Positions 1-8,783 of a DNA stretch of 64,000 nucleotides are shown here, in pieces. Source of the stretch: Caballeronia sp. NK8 (GTDB taxonomy: Bacteria > Pseudomonadota > Gammaproteobacteria > Burkholderiales > Burkholderiaceae); assembly GCF_018408855.1 (NCBI RefSeq), contig NZ_AP024323.1, positions 992,001 to 1,056,000 on the forward strand, in the 5' to 3' direction. The position numbers were made by a program, and so were the translations under genes. Each line of letters opens with the position of its first letter. The first letter of the stretch is position 1. Below the pieces are notes generated by a model that made no database searches, was not told where the DNA came from, and was given only the letters and a program-made list of their open reading frames with translations.

Positions 1-319
1 ACTGAAACACCATCGCGACATCGCGGTCGCGCGGCAAATGATGCGTGACATCGGTATCGCCGACGAAGACCGCGCCTTCGGTCGCCGATTCGAGTCCCGC
101 GACGATGCGCAGCGCCGTCGTCTTGCCGCAGCCCGATTCGCCGAGCAAAACGAGAAATTCGCCCGCCTGCACGTCGAGCGACAGATCGCGCAACACGCGC
201 GTATCGCCGAACATCTTGCCGACGCTTCTCAGCGACACGCTCTTCGACTGGCGCGCCGCCGCGATCTTCGTCAGGCGGGCGTCGTCGACCTTCATCGCCT
301 CGCTATCCATGACCGTCAT
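1..319 (-). CDS. ABC transporter ATP-binding protein (N-terminal part, cut by window edge)
   Basis: This is the energising subunit of the sugar-type ABC importer encoded just upstream on the same strand. About 106 N-terminal residues are visible, including the Walker A motif GESGCGKTT and the start of the Q-loop (VAMVFQ). The rest lies beyond the left edge. The ATG at 319 overlaps the stop of the preceding permease gene as ATGA, which decides the start; a second in-frame ATG lies at 310. By position it is the MalK/UgpC-type ATPase of a CUT1 transporter. The family call is firm, the substrate unknown. Confidence 0.9.
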   Translation of the reverse strand, partial: MTVMDSEAMKVDDARLTKIAAARQSKSVSLRSVGKMFGDTRVLRDLSLDVQAGEFLVLLGESGCGKTTALRIVAGLESATEGAVFVGDTDVTHHLPRDRDVAMVFQ

Positions 320-1353
320 CCTTTCACCGCTCCCACGAGAATGCCCCGCACGATGAAGCGCTGCAATGTCAGCGTCAGCAGCATCACCGGCAAGATCATG
401 ATGAGTATCAGCACCGACATGTTCCACCATTGCGGACCGCGCGTCGCGTTCTGCGCGGCGACCAGCAGCGGCATCGTCTGCGCATTCGCGGTCGTCAGAA
501 AGAGCGCGAACAGGTATTCGTTCCACGAGAGAATCAACACCAGCAGCGACGTTGCAACGAGACCGGGCGCGACGAGCGGCAATACGATGCCGAACAGGAT
601 CGCGAAGCGAGTCGCGCCGTCGATCTGTGCGCTCTCTTCTATTTCGCGCGGCACGCCGTCGAAGAAATCGAACATCAGCCAGACGACGATCGGCAGATTC
701 GCGGTCGCGTACGTGATGATGAGCGCGAGGTGCGTGTCGAGCAGGCCCACGTCCCTGAACATGAGATAGATCGGGATCACCGTGACGACGGGCGGCAGGA
801 TGCGCTGCGATATGACCCAGAAGAGAATGTCGTCGTTGTTCAGATGCTTGCGCGCGCGGCGCACGATCGGGCGCAACAGCAGGAAGAACAGCGCGAAAGC
901 GACGGCCAGCGCGATGCGCAAATCGACATGCCCCCATGCGACCGCAGCGATCAGCAACGCGATCAACAGGACGCCGAGGCTCACTGCCGCGACCGGTGGC
1001 CGATATTGAATGCGCGCGAGCGCGTAGGCGGCCATCGAGCCGAGAAAGACCGAAGCCGCCGTGCCGCATGTCGCGACGATCAGCGAGTTCATATAAGGCC
1101 GATACGTATCCGGCCCGAGGTCGACGAAGATGTAATGCCACGCGTCGAGATGCGGCTGGAAGTCGACGAATGGGATATAGAACGGACCCGTCGATACATC
1201 CACCGGCAGCTTGAACGATGTTATCGCCATCCAGTAAAGCGGAAACAGCACGACGAGCGACCATAGCCCCAACAACAGATAAGCCACCGCCTTGCCGCCG
1301 ACGGGCAACTCATCCACACGCGCGGGCACGAACCAGCGTTTCAATACGCTCAT
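316..1353 (-). CDS. Carbohydrate ABC transporter permease (MalG type)
   Basis: Inner-membrane permease of the CUT1-type importer, 345 residues. The C-terminal half carries the EAA loop that contacts the ATPase (EESAQIDGATRFAILFGIV). The start follows from the ATGA overlap with the upstream permease gene; the frame stays open further upstream, but that is the shadow of that gene. Between the second membrane segment (ending AAYALARIQYRPP) and the usual FWVISQRILPP region there is an extra stretch of about 60 residues with two more hydrophobic segments. Most family members lack it and are about 280 residues long. The partner permease also carries an insertion. Confidence 0.93.
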   Translation of the reverse strand: MSVLKRWFVPARVDELPVGGKAVAYLLLGLWSLVVLFPLYWMAITSFKLPVDVSTGPFYIPFVDFQPHLDAWHYIFVDLGPDTYRPYMNSLIVATCGTAASVFLGSMAAYALARIQYRPPVAAVSLGVLLIALLIAAVAWGHVDLRIALAVAFALFFLLLRPIVRRARKHLNNDDILFWVISQRILPPVVTVIPIYLMFRDVGLLDTHLALIITYATANLPIVVWLMFDFFDGVPREIEESAQIDGATRFAILFGIVLPLVAPGLVATSLLVLILSWNEYLFALFLTTANAQTMPLLVAAQNATRGPQWWNMSVLILIMILPVMLLTLTLQRFIVRGILVGAVKG

Positions 1354-2501
1354 GCCTGATCTCCCCGTGCGCGCCGCACGACGAACTGGAAGAATGAAAC
1401 GCATGCGATCGTCGAGACGAAGAACAACATGTACGCCACCGCCGATGCGCCGCCGAGATTCAGCGCGCGCCATTCGATGAACGCGTGCAGCGTCATCGAT
1501 TCGGTCGCGATGCCGGGGCCGCCATTGGTCAGCACGTTCGGCAGATCGACGATCTTGAACGCCTCGATCAGGCGGATCAGCACGGCGCTCGCGGCGACCG
1601 GCGCGATCGATGGCCATGTGACGTCGCGAAACACGCGCCACGCCGATGCGCCGTCGAGCTGCGCCGCTTCGATCTGCTCGCGTGAAGTGCCTTCGAGCGC
1701 CGCAAGCATCACGAGAAACATGAAGGGCACCCATTGCCATGTATCGCCGATTACGACAACGAGCCGCGCGAGCCACGGATCCGCCGCCCACGCGATCTGG
1801 CCGAGGCCGAGCCACGACCATACCGGCGCGAGCGGGCCGACGGACGTATCGGCCATCATGCGAAACATATATGCGATGCCGACGGGCGTCACCATCAACG
1901 GAAGGAAGAACAGCAGACGAAAGAAGCGCCCGCCCACGAGCGGCAGCGTGCACAGATAGGCAAGCCCGAGCCCGATGAGAAACTGCAGCGCGACGCCGAG
2001 CACGACATAGAAGATCGTGACCATCAGACTGCCGAGCGCGCCACCGCCGCCCAGCGTGTTCGCCGCGAGCCACACGAGCGCGAGAAACGCGGCCGCGGCG
2101 ATCAGGCGGCCGAGCGTGCCCATGATCGAACGGCGCTCGCTCGCCAGATAACGATAGAACCAGACCAGCACGGCGAGCCACGCTATCACGATCGTTGCAA
2201 TGCTGATTATTCCCGGCGCGCGAAACACGCCGGTGAAGTGATATTGCTGACTGCCGGAAAAGAGCCGCACGTAGTTGCGCAGGCCCGTGAAGGTCAGTTG
2301 ATAGCCGCCCTCGCCCAGTTCGAAGCGCGTGAGCGAAAGATAAGCCGACGTCACGAGCGGAAAGATCGAAAACGCGAGAATCAGCAGCACGGTCGGCAGC
2401 ACGAATACGAAAGGCGCTTGCCGGTCGAGCCAGTTCGCGACGCGCGCGCGCGAGCCGCGCTCGTTGGTGACCACGGAAGATGCGTGCGACGGCGTGTTCA
2501 T
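1350..2501 (-). CDS. Carbohydrate ABC transporter permease (MalF type)
   Basis: Second inner-membrane permease of the same importer, 383 residues, with the EAA-loop segment EQIEAAQLDGASAWRVFRDV. I place the start at the ATG at 2501 because GGAGAGAGG sits directly before it; an in-frame start further upstream has no comparable site. It carries roughly 80 extra residues with two hydrophobic segments (around IISIATIVIAWLAVLVWFY and RLIAAAAFLALVWLAANTL), placed before the usual second transmembrane helix. The gene overlaps the next permease by 4 nt and lies 55 nt after the binding-protein gene, so the three are one operon. Confidence 0.93.
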   Translation of the reverse strand: MNTPSHASSVVTNERGSRARVANWLDRQAPFVFVLPTVLLILAFSIFPLVTSAYLSLTRFELGEGGYQLTFTGLRNYVRLFSGSQQYHFTGVFRAPGIISIATIVIAWLAVLVWFYRYLASERRSIMGTLGRLIAAAAFLALVWLAANTLGGGGALGSLMVTIFYVVLGVALQFLIGLGLAYLCTLPLVGGRFFRLLFFLPLMVTPVGIAYMFRMMADTSVGPLAPVWSWLGLGQIAWAADPWLARLVVVIGDTWQWVPFMFLVMLAALEGTSREQIEAAQLDGASAWRVFRDVTWPSIAPVAASAVLIRLIEAFKIVDLPNVLTNGGPGIATESMTLHAFIEWRALNLGGASAVAYMLFFVSTIACVSFFQFVVRRARGDQA

Positions 2502-2556
2502 CCTCTCTCCGATGCAAGGCGAGCGCGCCGCGCATGCGCGCGCTCGCCATCCCCTT

Positions 2557-4035
2557 TTACTTCGCGCCGATCGACGCCTTGTAGGCACGCAACTGCGTGT
2601 CCTTGCCGAGATCGTCGGTAATCTCGCTCCAGCCGCTGTCGATGGCTTTCATCGTCGCGTCCGCATCGATTTCGCCCGCGACGAAGCGTGCGACAGCGGT
2701 ATCGAGCACGACCTGCTCATAGCGCTGGTTTTGCGGAATACGCAGATCGATGATCATGTTCGGGCTCTGCAAGCTCTGCTGGATCGCGCCGAGATACGAC
2801 TTCGCCGCCGCGTCGCTCATGCCCGCTTTTTTCCACGCCGACATATCCGTGAACTGCGAACGCCGATAAGGATTGAAGCCCGATGCGCCGATCGTCACGT
2901 CGACGTTCGATTGCGCCGGCTGGCTCATGAACGAGAGGAACGCGTAGGCGGCGTCCTTCACCTTCGGCTTCGCCTTCGCGTTGATGCCGCCCGACCAGCC
3001 GCCGAAGGCCGCGAACGGTGCGTGATTCACGCCGTCGATCGCATACGGGCAGGTGGCCTTGTCGCACGGCACGAGCTTGCCCGTGTCGCGATCGACTATT
3101 TTGCGCGAGCCGGGCAGGATCACCGCGCCGACCTTGTCGATGACCTTCGACTGCTTCGGATCGATCGCGAGCACGCCGACATCGCCCCAGTCGAGCGTCA
3201 ACGCGCAATGGCCGGAGATGAACGCGCTGCGCGTATCGCCGACATCGAGATTGATTTCGTTGGGCGGGCCGTAGGACGTCGACTCCTTATAGATGCGCAG
3301 CGCTTCCTTGAAGCCGTCGTTATTCACGAGCGCTTTGAAGTTGCGCGGATCGAAGAATGCGCCCTGCGCCGTGCCCTTCGATTGCAGATAGCCGCCCGCG
3401 ATCGAGATGATCGCCCAGTACGCCTGCGCGTTGCGCTTCTTCGAAATGCACGAGCCCGCGACCGGCTTGCCGTCGCCGCCGAAGACCTTGCCGTTGGCGG
3501 CTTTGGCGATGTCGAGATAATCGTCCCAGGTTTTCGGCGGCTGCTTGCCGAGCTGCTGAAGGATGTCGGTGCGGTAATAGACCATCTGGAAGTCGCCGTC
3601 GAGCGCGACGAGATAGGTCTTGCCGTTGAACTTCTGCGAGAAGTCGACGAAGAACGGCATCACGTCGTCTTCCTTCAATGCCGCATCTTTCGCGACGCGC
3701 TGCGTCAGGTCTTCGAGAAACGCACCCTTGGTGTAATCGACCATCCACTGCGGTGCGAACACGGCTGCATCGACGGAGTTCGTGCCGGACGCCCAGTCCG
3801 TCAACAGCTTTTGATAGAGATCGGAGAACGGCACCGTCAGCACGTTCACCTTCGCGCCGGTCAGCTTCTCGAACTCGGGCGCGCGGCGCTGCAGCGGCTC
3901 GGCGATCTGCGGACCGACGAAGGTCATCACGTTGACGGTCACGCCCTTGAAGTCCTCGGCCGCTGTCGCCTGCGATGCGGCGAGACAGGTAGCCGCGAGC
4001 GCGGCCACGGCGCCCGCTTGTTTGAACAGGTTCAT
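2557..4035 (-). CDS. Sugar ABC transporter substrate-binding protein
   Basis: Periplasmic solute-binding protein, 492 residues, of the family-1 extracellular (MalE/UgpB-like) type. It starts with a clear Sec signal peptide that ends near SQATAAEDF, and GGAGGAGACAC precedes the ATG at 4035. Four cysteines (in AGSCISK, SGHCALT, VPCDKATCPY) could form disulfides in the periplasm. It is the first structural gene of the importer operon, followed by two permeases and the ATPase. The neighbouring L-fuconate dehydratase gene makes a sugar or sugar acid plausible as ligand, but nothing in the protein proves this. Confidence 0.92.
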   Translation of the reverse strand: MNLFKQAGAVAALAATCLAASQATAAEDFKGVTVNVMTFVGPQIAEPLQRRAPEFEKLTGAKVNVLTVPFSDLYQKLLTDWASGTNSVDAAVFAPQWMVDYTKGAFLEDLTQRVAKDAALKEDDVMPFFVDFSQKFNGKTYLVALDGDFQMVYYRTDILQQLGKQPPKTWDDYLDIAKAANGKVFGGDGKPVAGSCISKKRNAQAYWAIISIAGGYLQSKGTAQGAFFDPRNFKALVNNDGFKEALRIYKESTSYGPPNEINLDVGDTRSAFISGHCALTLDWGDVGVLAIDPKQSKVIDKVGAVILPGSRKIVDRDTGKLVPCDKATCPYAIDGVNHAPFAAFGGWSGGINAKAKPKVKDAAYAFLSFMSQPAQSNVDVTIGASGFNPYRRSQFTDMSAWKKAGMSDAAAKSYLGAIQQSLQSPNMIIDLRIPQNQRYEQVVLDTAVARFVAGEIDADATMKAIDSGWSEITDDLGKDTQLRAYKASIGAK

Positions 4036-4087
4036 TGTGTGTCTCCTCCATTGCGGTTGACTGCATGTCGCTCGTCTTCCTTGTCTT

Positions 4088-4816
4088 CTACTCCCTGAAC
4101 AGGTCCGGCCTTTCAACAGAAAAGCGCCGCAGTTCCGCGACGACTTCATCCAGGTGATCGTGCATCGCGCGCGCGGCGGCATCACCATCGCGCGCGCGGA
4201 TTGCATCGGCGATGCGGGTGTGCTCGGCGAGCGTATGCGCGTGACGCTCGGGACTCGCCATCAGACGGCGCGCGCGATCGAGCGCATTGCGCGAGGCCGC
4301 GACAATCTCCTTCACGCGCGGCAGATCGATCGCGTCCAGCAGCAATTCGTGGAACGCGAGATCGAGCAGATGAAACTCGCGGCGCAAACCTTGCTGCACT
4401 GCATCGCGCTCGCGTTCGAGATTGGCGGCGAGCGCATCGAGTGTCGAGGCATCGCATGCGGCGGCGAGCGTACGCACGGTTTCGACTTCGAGCGCACTGC
4501 GAATGAACAGATGCTGGCGTATGTCGTGCATGACAATGGGCATGACGCGTGTGCCGCGCTGCGGCAAGACTTCGACGAGACCCGCCGACGCGAGCTTCGC
4601 CAGTGCGGACGAAACCGGAAAGCGCGATACGCCCATACGCTCACATACTGCGAGCTTGTCGATCATCATGCCGGGCTCCATCGCCAGATTGACGATAGCA
4701 GCGCGCAACGCCTGTTCGACCGCGTCGGTGAGGCTGCCGCGCCCCGCGGCGTGCAAGCGAGGCAACGCGCGGTAAGGGTCGGCGGCAAGGCTGTTTTCAT
4801 TCGTCGATGAGCTCAC
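4088..4816 (-). CDS. GntR-family transcriptional regulator (FCD/FadR type)
   Basis: DNA-binding regulator of 242 residues. The N-terminal winged helix (about residues 25-95, including DKLAVCERMGVSRFPVSSAL) is followed by an all-helical FCD ligand-binding domain with the usual metal-site histidines (LLDLAFHELLL, HTRIADAIRARD, MHDHLDEV). It lies 52 nt before the ABC importer genes on the same strand and is divergent from the L-fuconate dehydratase gene. It therefore probably controls both, with a sugar acid as effector. A 12-bp palindrome in the divergent gap is a candidate operator. Confidence 0.92.
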   Translation of the reverse strand: MSSSTNENSLAADPYRALPRLHAAGRGSLTDAVEQALRAAIVNLAMEPGMMIDKLAVCERMGVSRFPVSSALAKLASAGLVEVLPQRGTRVMPIVMHDIRQHLFIRSALEVETVRTLAAACDASTLDALAANLERERDAVQQGLRREFHLLDLAFHELLLDAIDLPRVKEIVAASRNALDRARRLMASPERHAHTLAEHTRIADAIRARDGDAAARAMHDHLDEVVAELRRFSVERPDLFRE

Positions 4817-4842
4817 GCCGCCCTTGATTTCGCACTAACATG

Positions 4843-4854
4843 CTAGCAGGCTAG
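4843..4854. promoter_or_regulatory. Candidate operator palindrome between gntR and fucD
   Basis: CTAGCAGGCTAG is a perfect inverted repeat (CTAGC, 2-nt centre, GCTAG) in the 134-bp gap between the divergent GntR-type regulator and fuconate dehydratase genes. It begins 27 bp upstream of the regulator start. FCD-type GntR proteins bind short palindromes in such gaps, so this is a reasonable but unproven operator. Confidence 0.4.
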
Positions 4855-4950
4855 GAGGCGAATCACGGGTTGTCAATGCAGTTTGCTCGCGTGCGTTGCA
4901 GCATATTTGCGCCTTGATATTGGCCTCCGATCGAACCCAAGGAGATGAAC

Positions 4951-6249
4951 ATGACCCGCATCACGAAGCTCTCCGTGCGCGATATCCGCTTCCCCACTTC
5001 GCGTTCGCTCGACGGCTCGGACGCGATGAACGCCGCGCCCGACTACTCCGCTGCCTACGTGATACTCGAAACCGATGCGCCCGGACTTGCGGGTCATGGC
5101 CTCACGTTCACTATCGGCCGCGGCACGGAAGTGGTCGTAGCGGCGGTCGAGGCGCTCGCGCCGCTCGTCGTCGGCAAGACTGTCGAGGACATCGCCGCGG
5201 ACATGGGCGGCTTCTGGCGCGCGTTCACATCGGATAGCCAGTTGCGCTGGATCGGTCCGGAGAAAGGCGTCATTCATCTCGCGACCGCTGCGGTGGTCAA
5301 CGCCGTGTGGGATCTCTGGGCCAAGAGCGAGAAAAAGCCGGTGTGGAAACTGCTCGTCGACATGACGCCGGAACAGCTCGTGCGCTGTCTCGACTTCCGT
5401 TACGTGACCGATGCGATCACGCCATCCGAAGCACTAGCGTTGCTCAAGCGCCTGCAACACACGCGCGGCGAACGCGAAAGGGAAATGCTCGCGCAAGGCT
5501 TTCCCGCTTACACGACTTCCGCGGGCTGGCTAGGCTATGACGACGACAAGATTCGCCGTCTCGCGCGCGAAGGCGTCGCGGCGGGCTGGACGCACTTCAA
5601 GCAGAAAGTCGGCGGCAATCTCGAAGAGGACATGCGTCGCGCGCGCATCCTGCGTGAAGAGATCGGCCCCGACCGCAAGCTGATGATGGACGCCAACCAG
5701 GTGTGGGAAGTCGATGAAGCGATCGCGAACATGCGCCGTCTCGCCGAATTCGATCCGTGGTGGATCGAAGAACCGACGAGCCCCGACGACGTGCTCGGCC
5801 ACGCCGCGATCCGCAAGCGTCTCGCCCCGATGATCGGCGTCGCGACCGGCGAGCATTGCCAGAACCGCGTGATCTTCAAACAACTGCTGCAAGCCGAAGC
5901 GATCGACTTCTGTCAGATCGATAGCTGCCGTCTCGGCGGCCTGAATGAAGTGCTCGTCGTGCTTCTGATGGCCGCGAAGTTCGGCGTTCCGGTGTGTCCG
6001 CATGCGGGCGGCGTCGGCTTGTGCGAGTATGTGCAGCATATTTCGCTGTTCGATTACATCTGCGTGTCGGGCTCGCTCGAGAATCGCGTGCTCGAATACG
6101 TCGATCATCTGCACGAGCATTTTCTCGATCCGGTCGTCATTCGCAACGGGCGATACATGCCGCCGCAAATGCCCGGATACAGCATCGAGATGCATGCGGC
6201 ATCACTCGAACGTCACGAGTTCGGCAAGGGAGAAGCATGGCGCGAATGA
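4951..6249 (+). CDS. fucD: L-fuconate dehydratase (enolase superfamily)
   Basis: Predicted cytoplasmic enzyme of 432 residues that dehydrates L-fuconate to 2-keto-3-deoxy-L-fuconate. Family landmarks are present: the N-terminal RFPTSRSLDGSDAMN block, the catalytic KxK at about K217/K219 (HFKQKVGG), the metal ligands MDANQ, WWIEEPTSPDD and TGEHCQNR, and the catalytic His near residue 351 in VCPHAGGVGLCEYVQH. These match the remembered Xanthomonas FucD closely. The start at 4951 is preferred because AAGGAG lies 6 nt upstream; the ATG at 4945 directly abuts it. No other fucose-pathway gene is in the window. Confidence 0.9.
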   Translation: MTRITKLSVRDIRFPTSRSLDGSDAMNAAPDYSAAYVILETDAPGLAGHGLTFTIGRGTEVVVAAVEALAPLVVGKTVEDIAADMGGFWRAFTSDSQLRWIGPEKGVIHLATAAVVNAVWDLWAKSEKKPVWKLLVDMTPEQLVRCLDFRYVTDAITPSEALALLKRLQHTRGEREREMLAQGFPAYTTSAGWLGYDDDKIRRLAREGVAAGWTHFKQKVGGNLEEDMRRARILREEIGPDRKLMMDANQVWEVDEAIANMRRLAEFDPWWIEEPTSPDDVLGHAAIRKRLAPMIGVATGEHCQNRVIFKQLLQAEAIDFCQIDSCRLGGLNEVLVVLLMAAKFGVPVCPHAGGVGLCEYVQHISLFDYICVSGSLENRVLEYVDHLHEHFLDPVVIRNGRYMPPQMPGYSIEMHAASLERHEFGKGEAWRE

Positions 6250-7112
6250 ACGCTCCGTCCTGGCAGGCAATCGTCACGCAGACGGAGCGCGCGCTCGCAT
6301 GCGGCGCGCTGCGTTCCTTCGATACGGTGCCAAGCGTGATCGAAGACAGCGGCGTGCGCTTTCTCGTCAGGCAGGCGGCGAATCTCGCGCGAAAGGAAGA
6401 AGCGTCGAAGCTCGCGGCGAAATCCACAGCCGATGCCGCGAGCGCATGGCGCGATCCATTCTCTCCTTGCGAAGAGGCCTTGCGTGTCGGCGATATCGGC
6501 GAGCGGCACTTTCTGTTGCTCAACAAGTTCAACGTGCTCGCGCATCATCTGCTCATCGTGACGACGGATTTCGAGCCGCAGGAATCGCTCATCGGCGAGG
6601 ATGATTTCGCGGCGCTGTTCGCCTGCCTCGATCGTTTCGACGGGCTCGGCTTCTACAACGGCGGCACGGTCGCCGGATCGAGCCAGCCGCACAAGCATCT
6701 GCAGATGGTGCCGCTGCCGCTCGATGGTCACGCGTTGCCGGTCGAAGCGAGCATCGAAGCGGCGCGCACGAGCGGCGTCTTTCGTGCGCCGCCACTCGCG
6801 TTCACGCACGCGGCGGCATGGCTCGAAGACAACAGTGCAGCGAACGCGCACGCGATCTATCTGCGGCTGTTGAACGCAATCGGCGTGCAGCCATTCGATG
6901 TCGCGGGCGTCGCGCATCAGAGCGCGCCTTACAACCTGCTCGTCACGCGTCGCTGGATGCTGGCGGTGCCGCGTGGCGTGTCGCATGTCGAAGGCGTCGC
7001 GGTGAACGCGCTCGGCTTCGCGGGCTCGCTTTTCGTGCGCGACGATGCGCAACGCGGCATCGTCGAAACGCTCGGGCCGATGCAGTTGCTTGCAAACGCA
7101 ACGATCTCTTGA
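6237..7112 (+). CDS. ATP adenylyltransferase / Ap4A phosphorylase-like protein
   Basis: HIT-superfamily nucleotidyl phosphorylase of 291 residues. It has the diagnostic H-x-H-x-Q motif in SSQPHKHLQMVPLP (H152, H154, Q156), the block LLNKFNVLAHHLLIVT typical of yeast-APA1-like enzymes, and a C-terminal ATP adenylyltransferase domain (PYNLLVTRRWMLAVPR). Such enzymes split diadenosine tetraphosphate by phosphorolysis to ADP and ATP. The start overlaps the end of fucD by 13 nt and has AAGGGAG 6 nt upstream; an ATG at 6246 is an alternative. The coupling to fucD suggests cotranscription, but a metabolic link is not obvious. Confidence 0.87.
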   Translation: MARMNAPSWQAIVTQTERALACGALRSFDTVPSVIEDSGVRFLVRQAANLARKEEASKLAAKSTADAASAWRDPFSPCEEALRVGDIGERHFLLLNKFNVLAHHLLIVTTDFEPQESLIGEDDFAALFACLDRFDGLGFYNGGTVAGSSQPHKHLQMVPLPLDGHALPVEASIEAARTSGVFRAPPLAFTHAAAWLEDNSAANAHAIYLRLLNAIGVQPFDVAGVAHQSAPYNLLVTRRWMLAVPRGVSHVEGVAVNALGFAGSLFVRDDAQRGIVETLGPMQLLANATIS

Positions 7113-7166
7113 AATCGGCGGCAGCGGCCCGCATGTCCGCTTCCAGAACATCGGGAGTCAAGGAAC

Positions 7167-8204
7167 ATGGGAAGCAGGCCTCAATTCATCGACGATCTTG
7201 CGCGCGGCGCGCAGGACGCCGCGCCCTCTGCACCGCTCGACCATATCGACGATAGCGCCCTGCTCGACGCGTATTCGCGCACGGTGATCGGCGCGCTCGA
7301 GCGCGTGCAGCAGGCAGTCGTGTTCATTTCGGTCGAGCGGCAAGTCGCCGATCAGCGCGGCGCGCGCCGCCAGGTCGGCGGCACGGGCTCGGGATTCATC
7401 TTCACGCCCGACGGCTATCTGCTGACCAATAGTCACGTCGTGCATGGCGCGACGCATATCGTCGTCACGCTCGCCGACGGCACGCGCTTCGATGCCGATC
7501 TCGTCGGCGACGATCCCGCGAGCGATCTCGCGGTACTGCGCATCGGTTCGCCGGAACCGCTGCCGCATGTGGAACTGGGCCATTCCGGCGGCGTGCGCGT
7601 CGGGCAGATCGCGATCGCGGTGGGCAATCCGCTCGGGCTCGCGCAGACCGTCACGACGGGCGTCGTGTCGGCGCTCGGCCGCTCGTTGCGTTCCACGTCG
7701 GGCCGCATGATCTACGACGTCATCCAGACCGACGCCGCGCTCAATCCCGGCAACTCCGGCGGACCGCTCATCGATTCGGCGGGACGGGTGATCGGCGTGA
7801 ACACTGCGATCATCGCCGGCGCGCAGGCGATCTCGTTCGCGACCGCGATCGACACGGCCAAGTGGGTCATCATGCAGATCTTCGCGTACGGGCGGGTGCG
7901 GCGCGCGTATATCGGCGTGGCGGGCACGACCACGCCGATTTCGCGGCGCGTGCAGCGCTTCTTCGAACTCGCTTCGGCGAGCGGCGTGCATGTGATGGAG
8001 ATCGTGAAAGGCAGCCCGGCCGCGCTCGGCGGTTTGCGCACGGGCGATCGCATCGTCGCGGTGGATGGCGTGGGCGTCGATAGTGTCGATGGTTTGCAGC
8101 GCACGCTGGACGCGTCGCGCATCGACAGGCCGGTGAAGATCGCGGTGCTGCGCGGCTCGCAGAAGCTCGATATCGAAGTGACGCCGGTCGAGCAAGCCGG
8201 TTGA
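7167..8204 (+). CDS. HtrA/DegP-like trypsin-type serine protease with PDZ domain
   Basis: Serine protease of 345 residues with a complete triad: H90 (LLTNSHVVHG), D120 (ASDLAVLRIG) and S197 (NPGNSGGPL). One C-terminal PDZ domain follows (VHVMEIVKGSPAALGGLRTGD). Unlike DegP or DegS, no signal peptide or membrane anchor is visible: the N-terminus MGSRPQFIDDLARGAQDA is polar. The protein may therefore be cytoplasmic, unless exported by an atypical route. It starts 54 nt after the Ap4A phosphorylase-like gene on the same strand. Confidence 0.9.
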   Translation: MGSRPQFIDDLARGAQDAAPSAPLDHIDDSALLDAYSRTVIGALERVQQAVVFISVERQVADQRGARRQVGGTGSGFIFTPDGYLLTNSHVVHGATHIVVTLADGTRFDADLVGDDPASDLAVLRIGSPEPLPHVELGHSGGVRVGQIAIAVGNPLGLAQTVTTGVVSALGRSLRSTSGRMIYDVIQTDAALNPGNSGGPLIDSAGRVIGVNTAIIAGAQAISFATAIDTAKWVIMQIFAYGRVRRAYIGVAGTTTPISRRVQRFFELASASGVHVMEIVKGSPAALGGLRTGDRIVAVDGVGVDSVDGLQRTLDASRIDRPVKIAVLRGSQKLDIEVTPVEQAG

Positions 8205-8228
8205 CGTTACGGCGGCGCATGCCGGGTT

Positions 8229-8546
8229 TCAGATGCGCCGCCGTTCACGCCGCTTCGCTTCGTTTTCTACCGCCAGTCTCCTGCGCCGCCCTCCCGCTTG
8301 CCCCGTGTCTCGTTCGGGCGCGTCGGCGAAGACGTCTGCAAGACGCTCGCGCAGCGCCGCCGCATCGCGCCGCAGCGGTTCGTTCGTCGATGCGGCCATC
8401 AGTACATCGATGCGCTTTTGCCAGTATTCCGGCCGCATGACGGCGTGCCGCAGCGGGTCGCCGCGCCCCGTCATCGCGCGCTCCAGCTCCGCGATCATTC
8501 GCCCGATGTGCGCGAGTTCCTCTTGCGCATGTAGATCGGCGCTCAC
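8229..8546 (-). CDS. Small hypothetical protein
   Basis: A protein of 105 residues that I do not recognise. The GTG at 8546 is chosen as start because GGGAGGAG lies just before it; the frame extends further upstream without a ribosome site. It is helical and charged, begins with an SADLHAQEELAHIG segment, and ends in a very basic tail (GGRRRRLAVENEAKRRERRR). It converges with the HtrA-like gene, with 24 nt between them. The ribosome site and composition suggest a real gene. Confidence 0.6.
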   Translation of the reverse strand: MSADLHAQEELAHIGRMIAELERAMTGRGDPLRHAVMRPEYWQKRIDVLMAASTNEPLRRDAAALRERLADVFADAPERDTGQAGGRRRRLAVENEAKRRERRRI

Positions 8547-8783
8547 AGGCTTCTCCTCCCTTGCCCGCGTCTCGCTTCCAGCGCGGGTTCCTGCAGTGCT
8601 AAACGGCCGGGACGTAAGGTTTATTCCAGGTGCGTAAGCAATCCCCATGGCTATGTGCGCTAACAGCCGGTTCCGTATGCGCGGCTACGGCTTAATGTGA
8701 CAGCAGCAGGCAGCGTTCGCGCGCACGGGTCGCCCGGTCGAACGATCATGCCCTGCCGGGGAAGGTCCTAAAAAAGGATTGCC

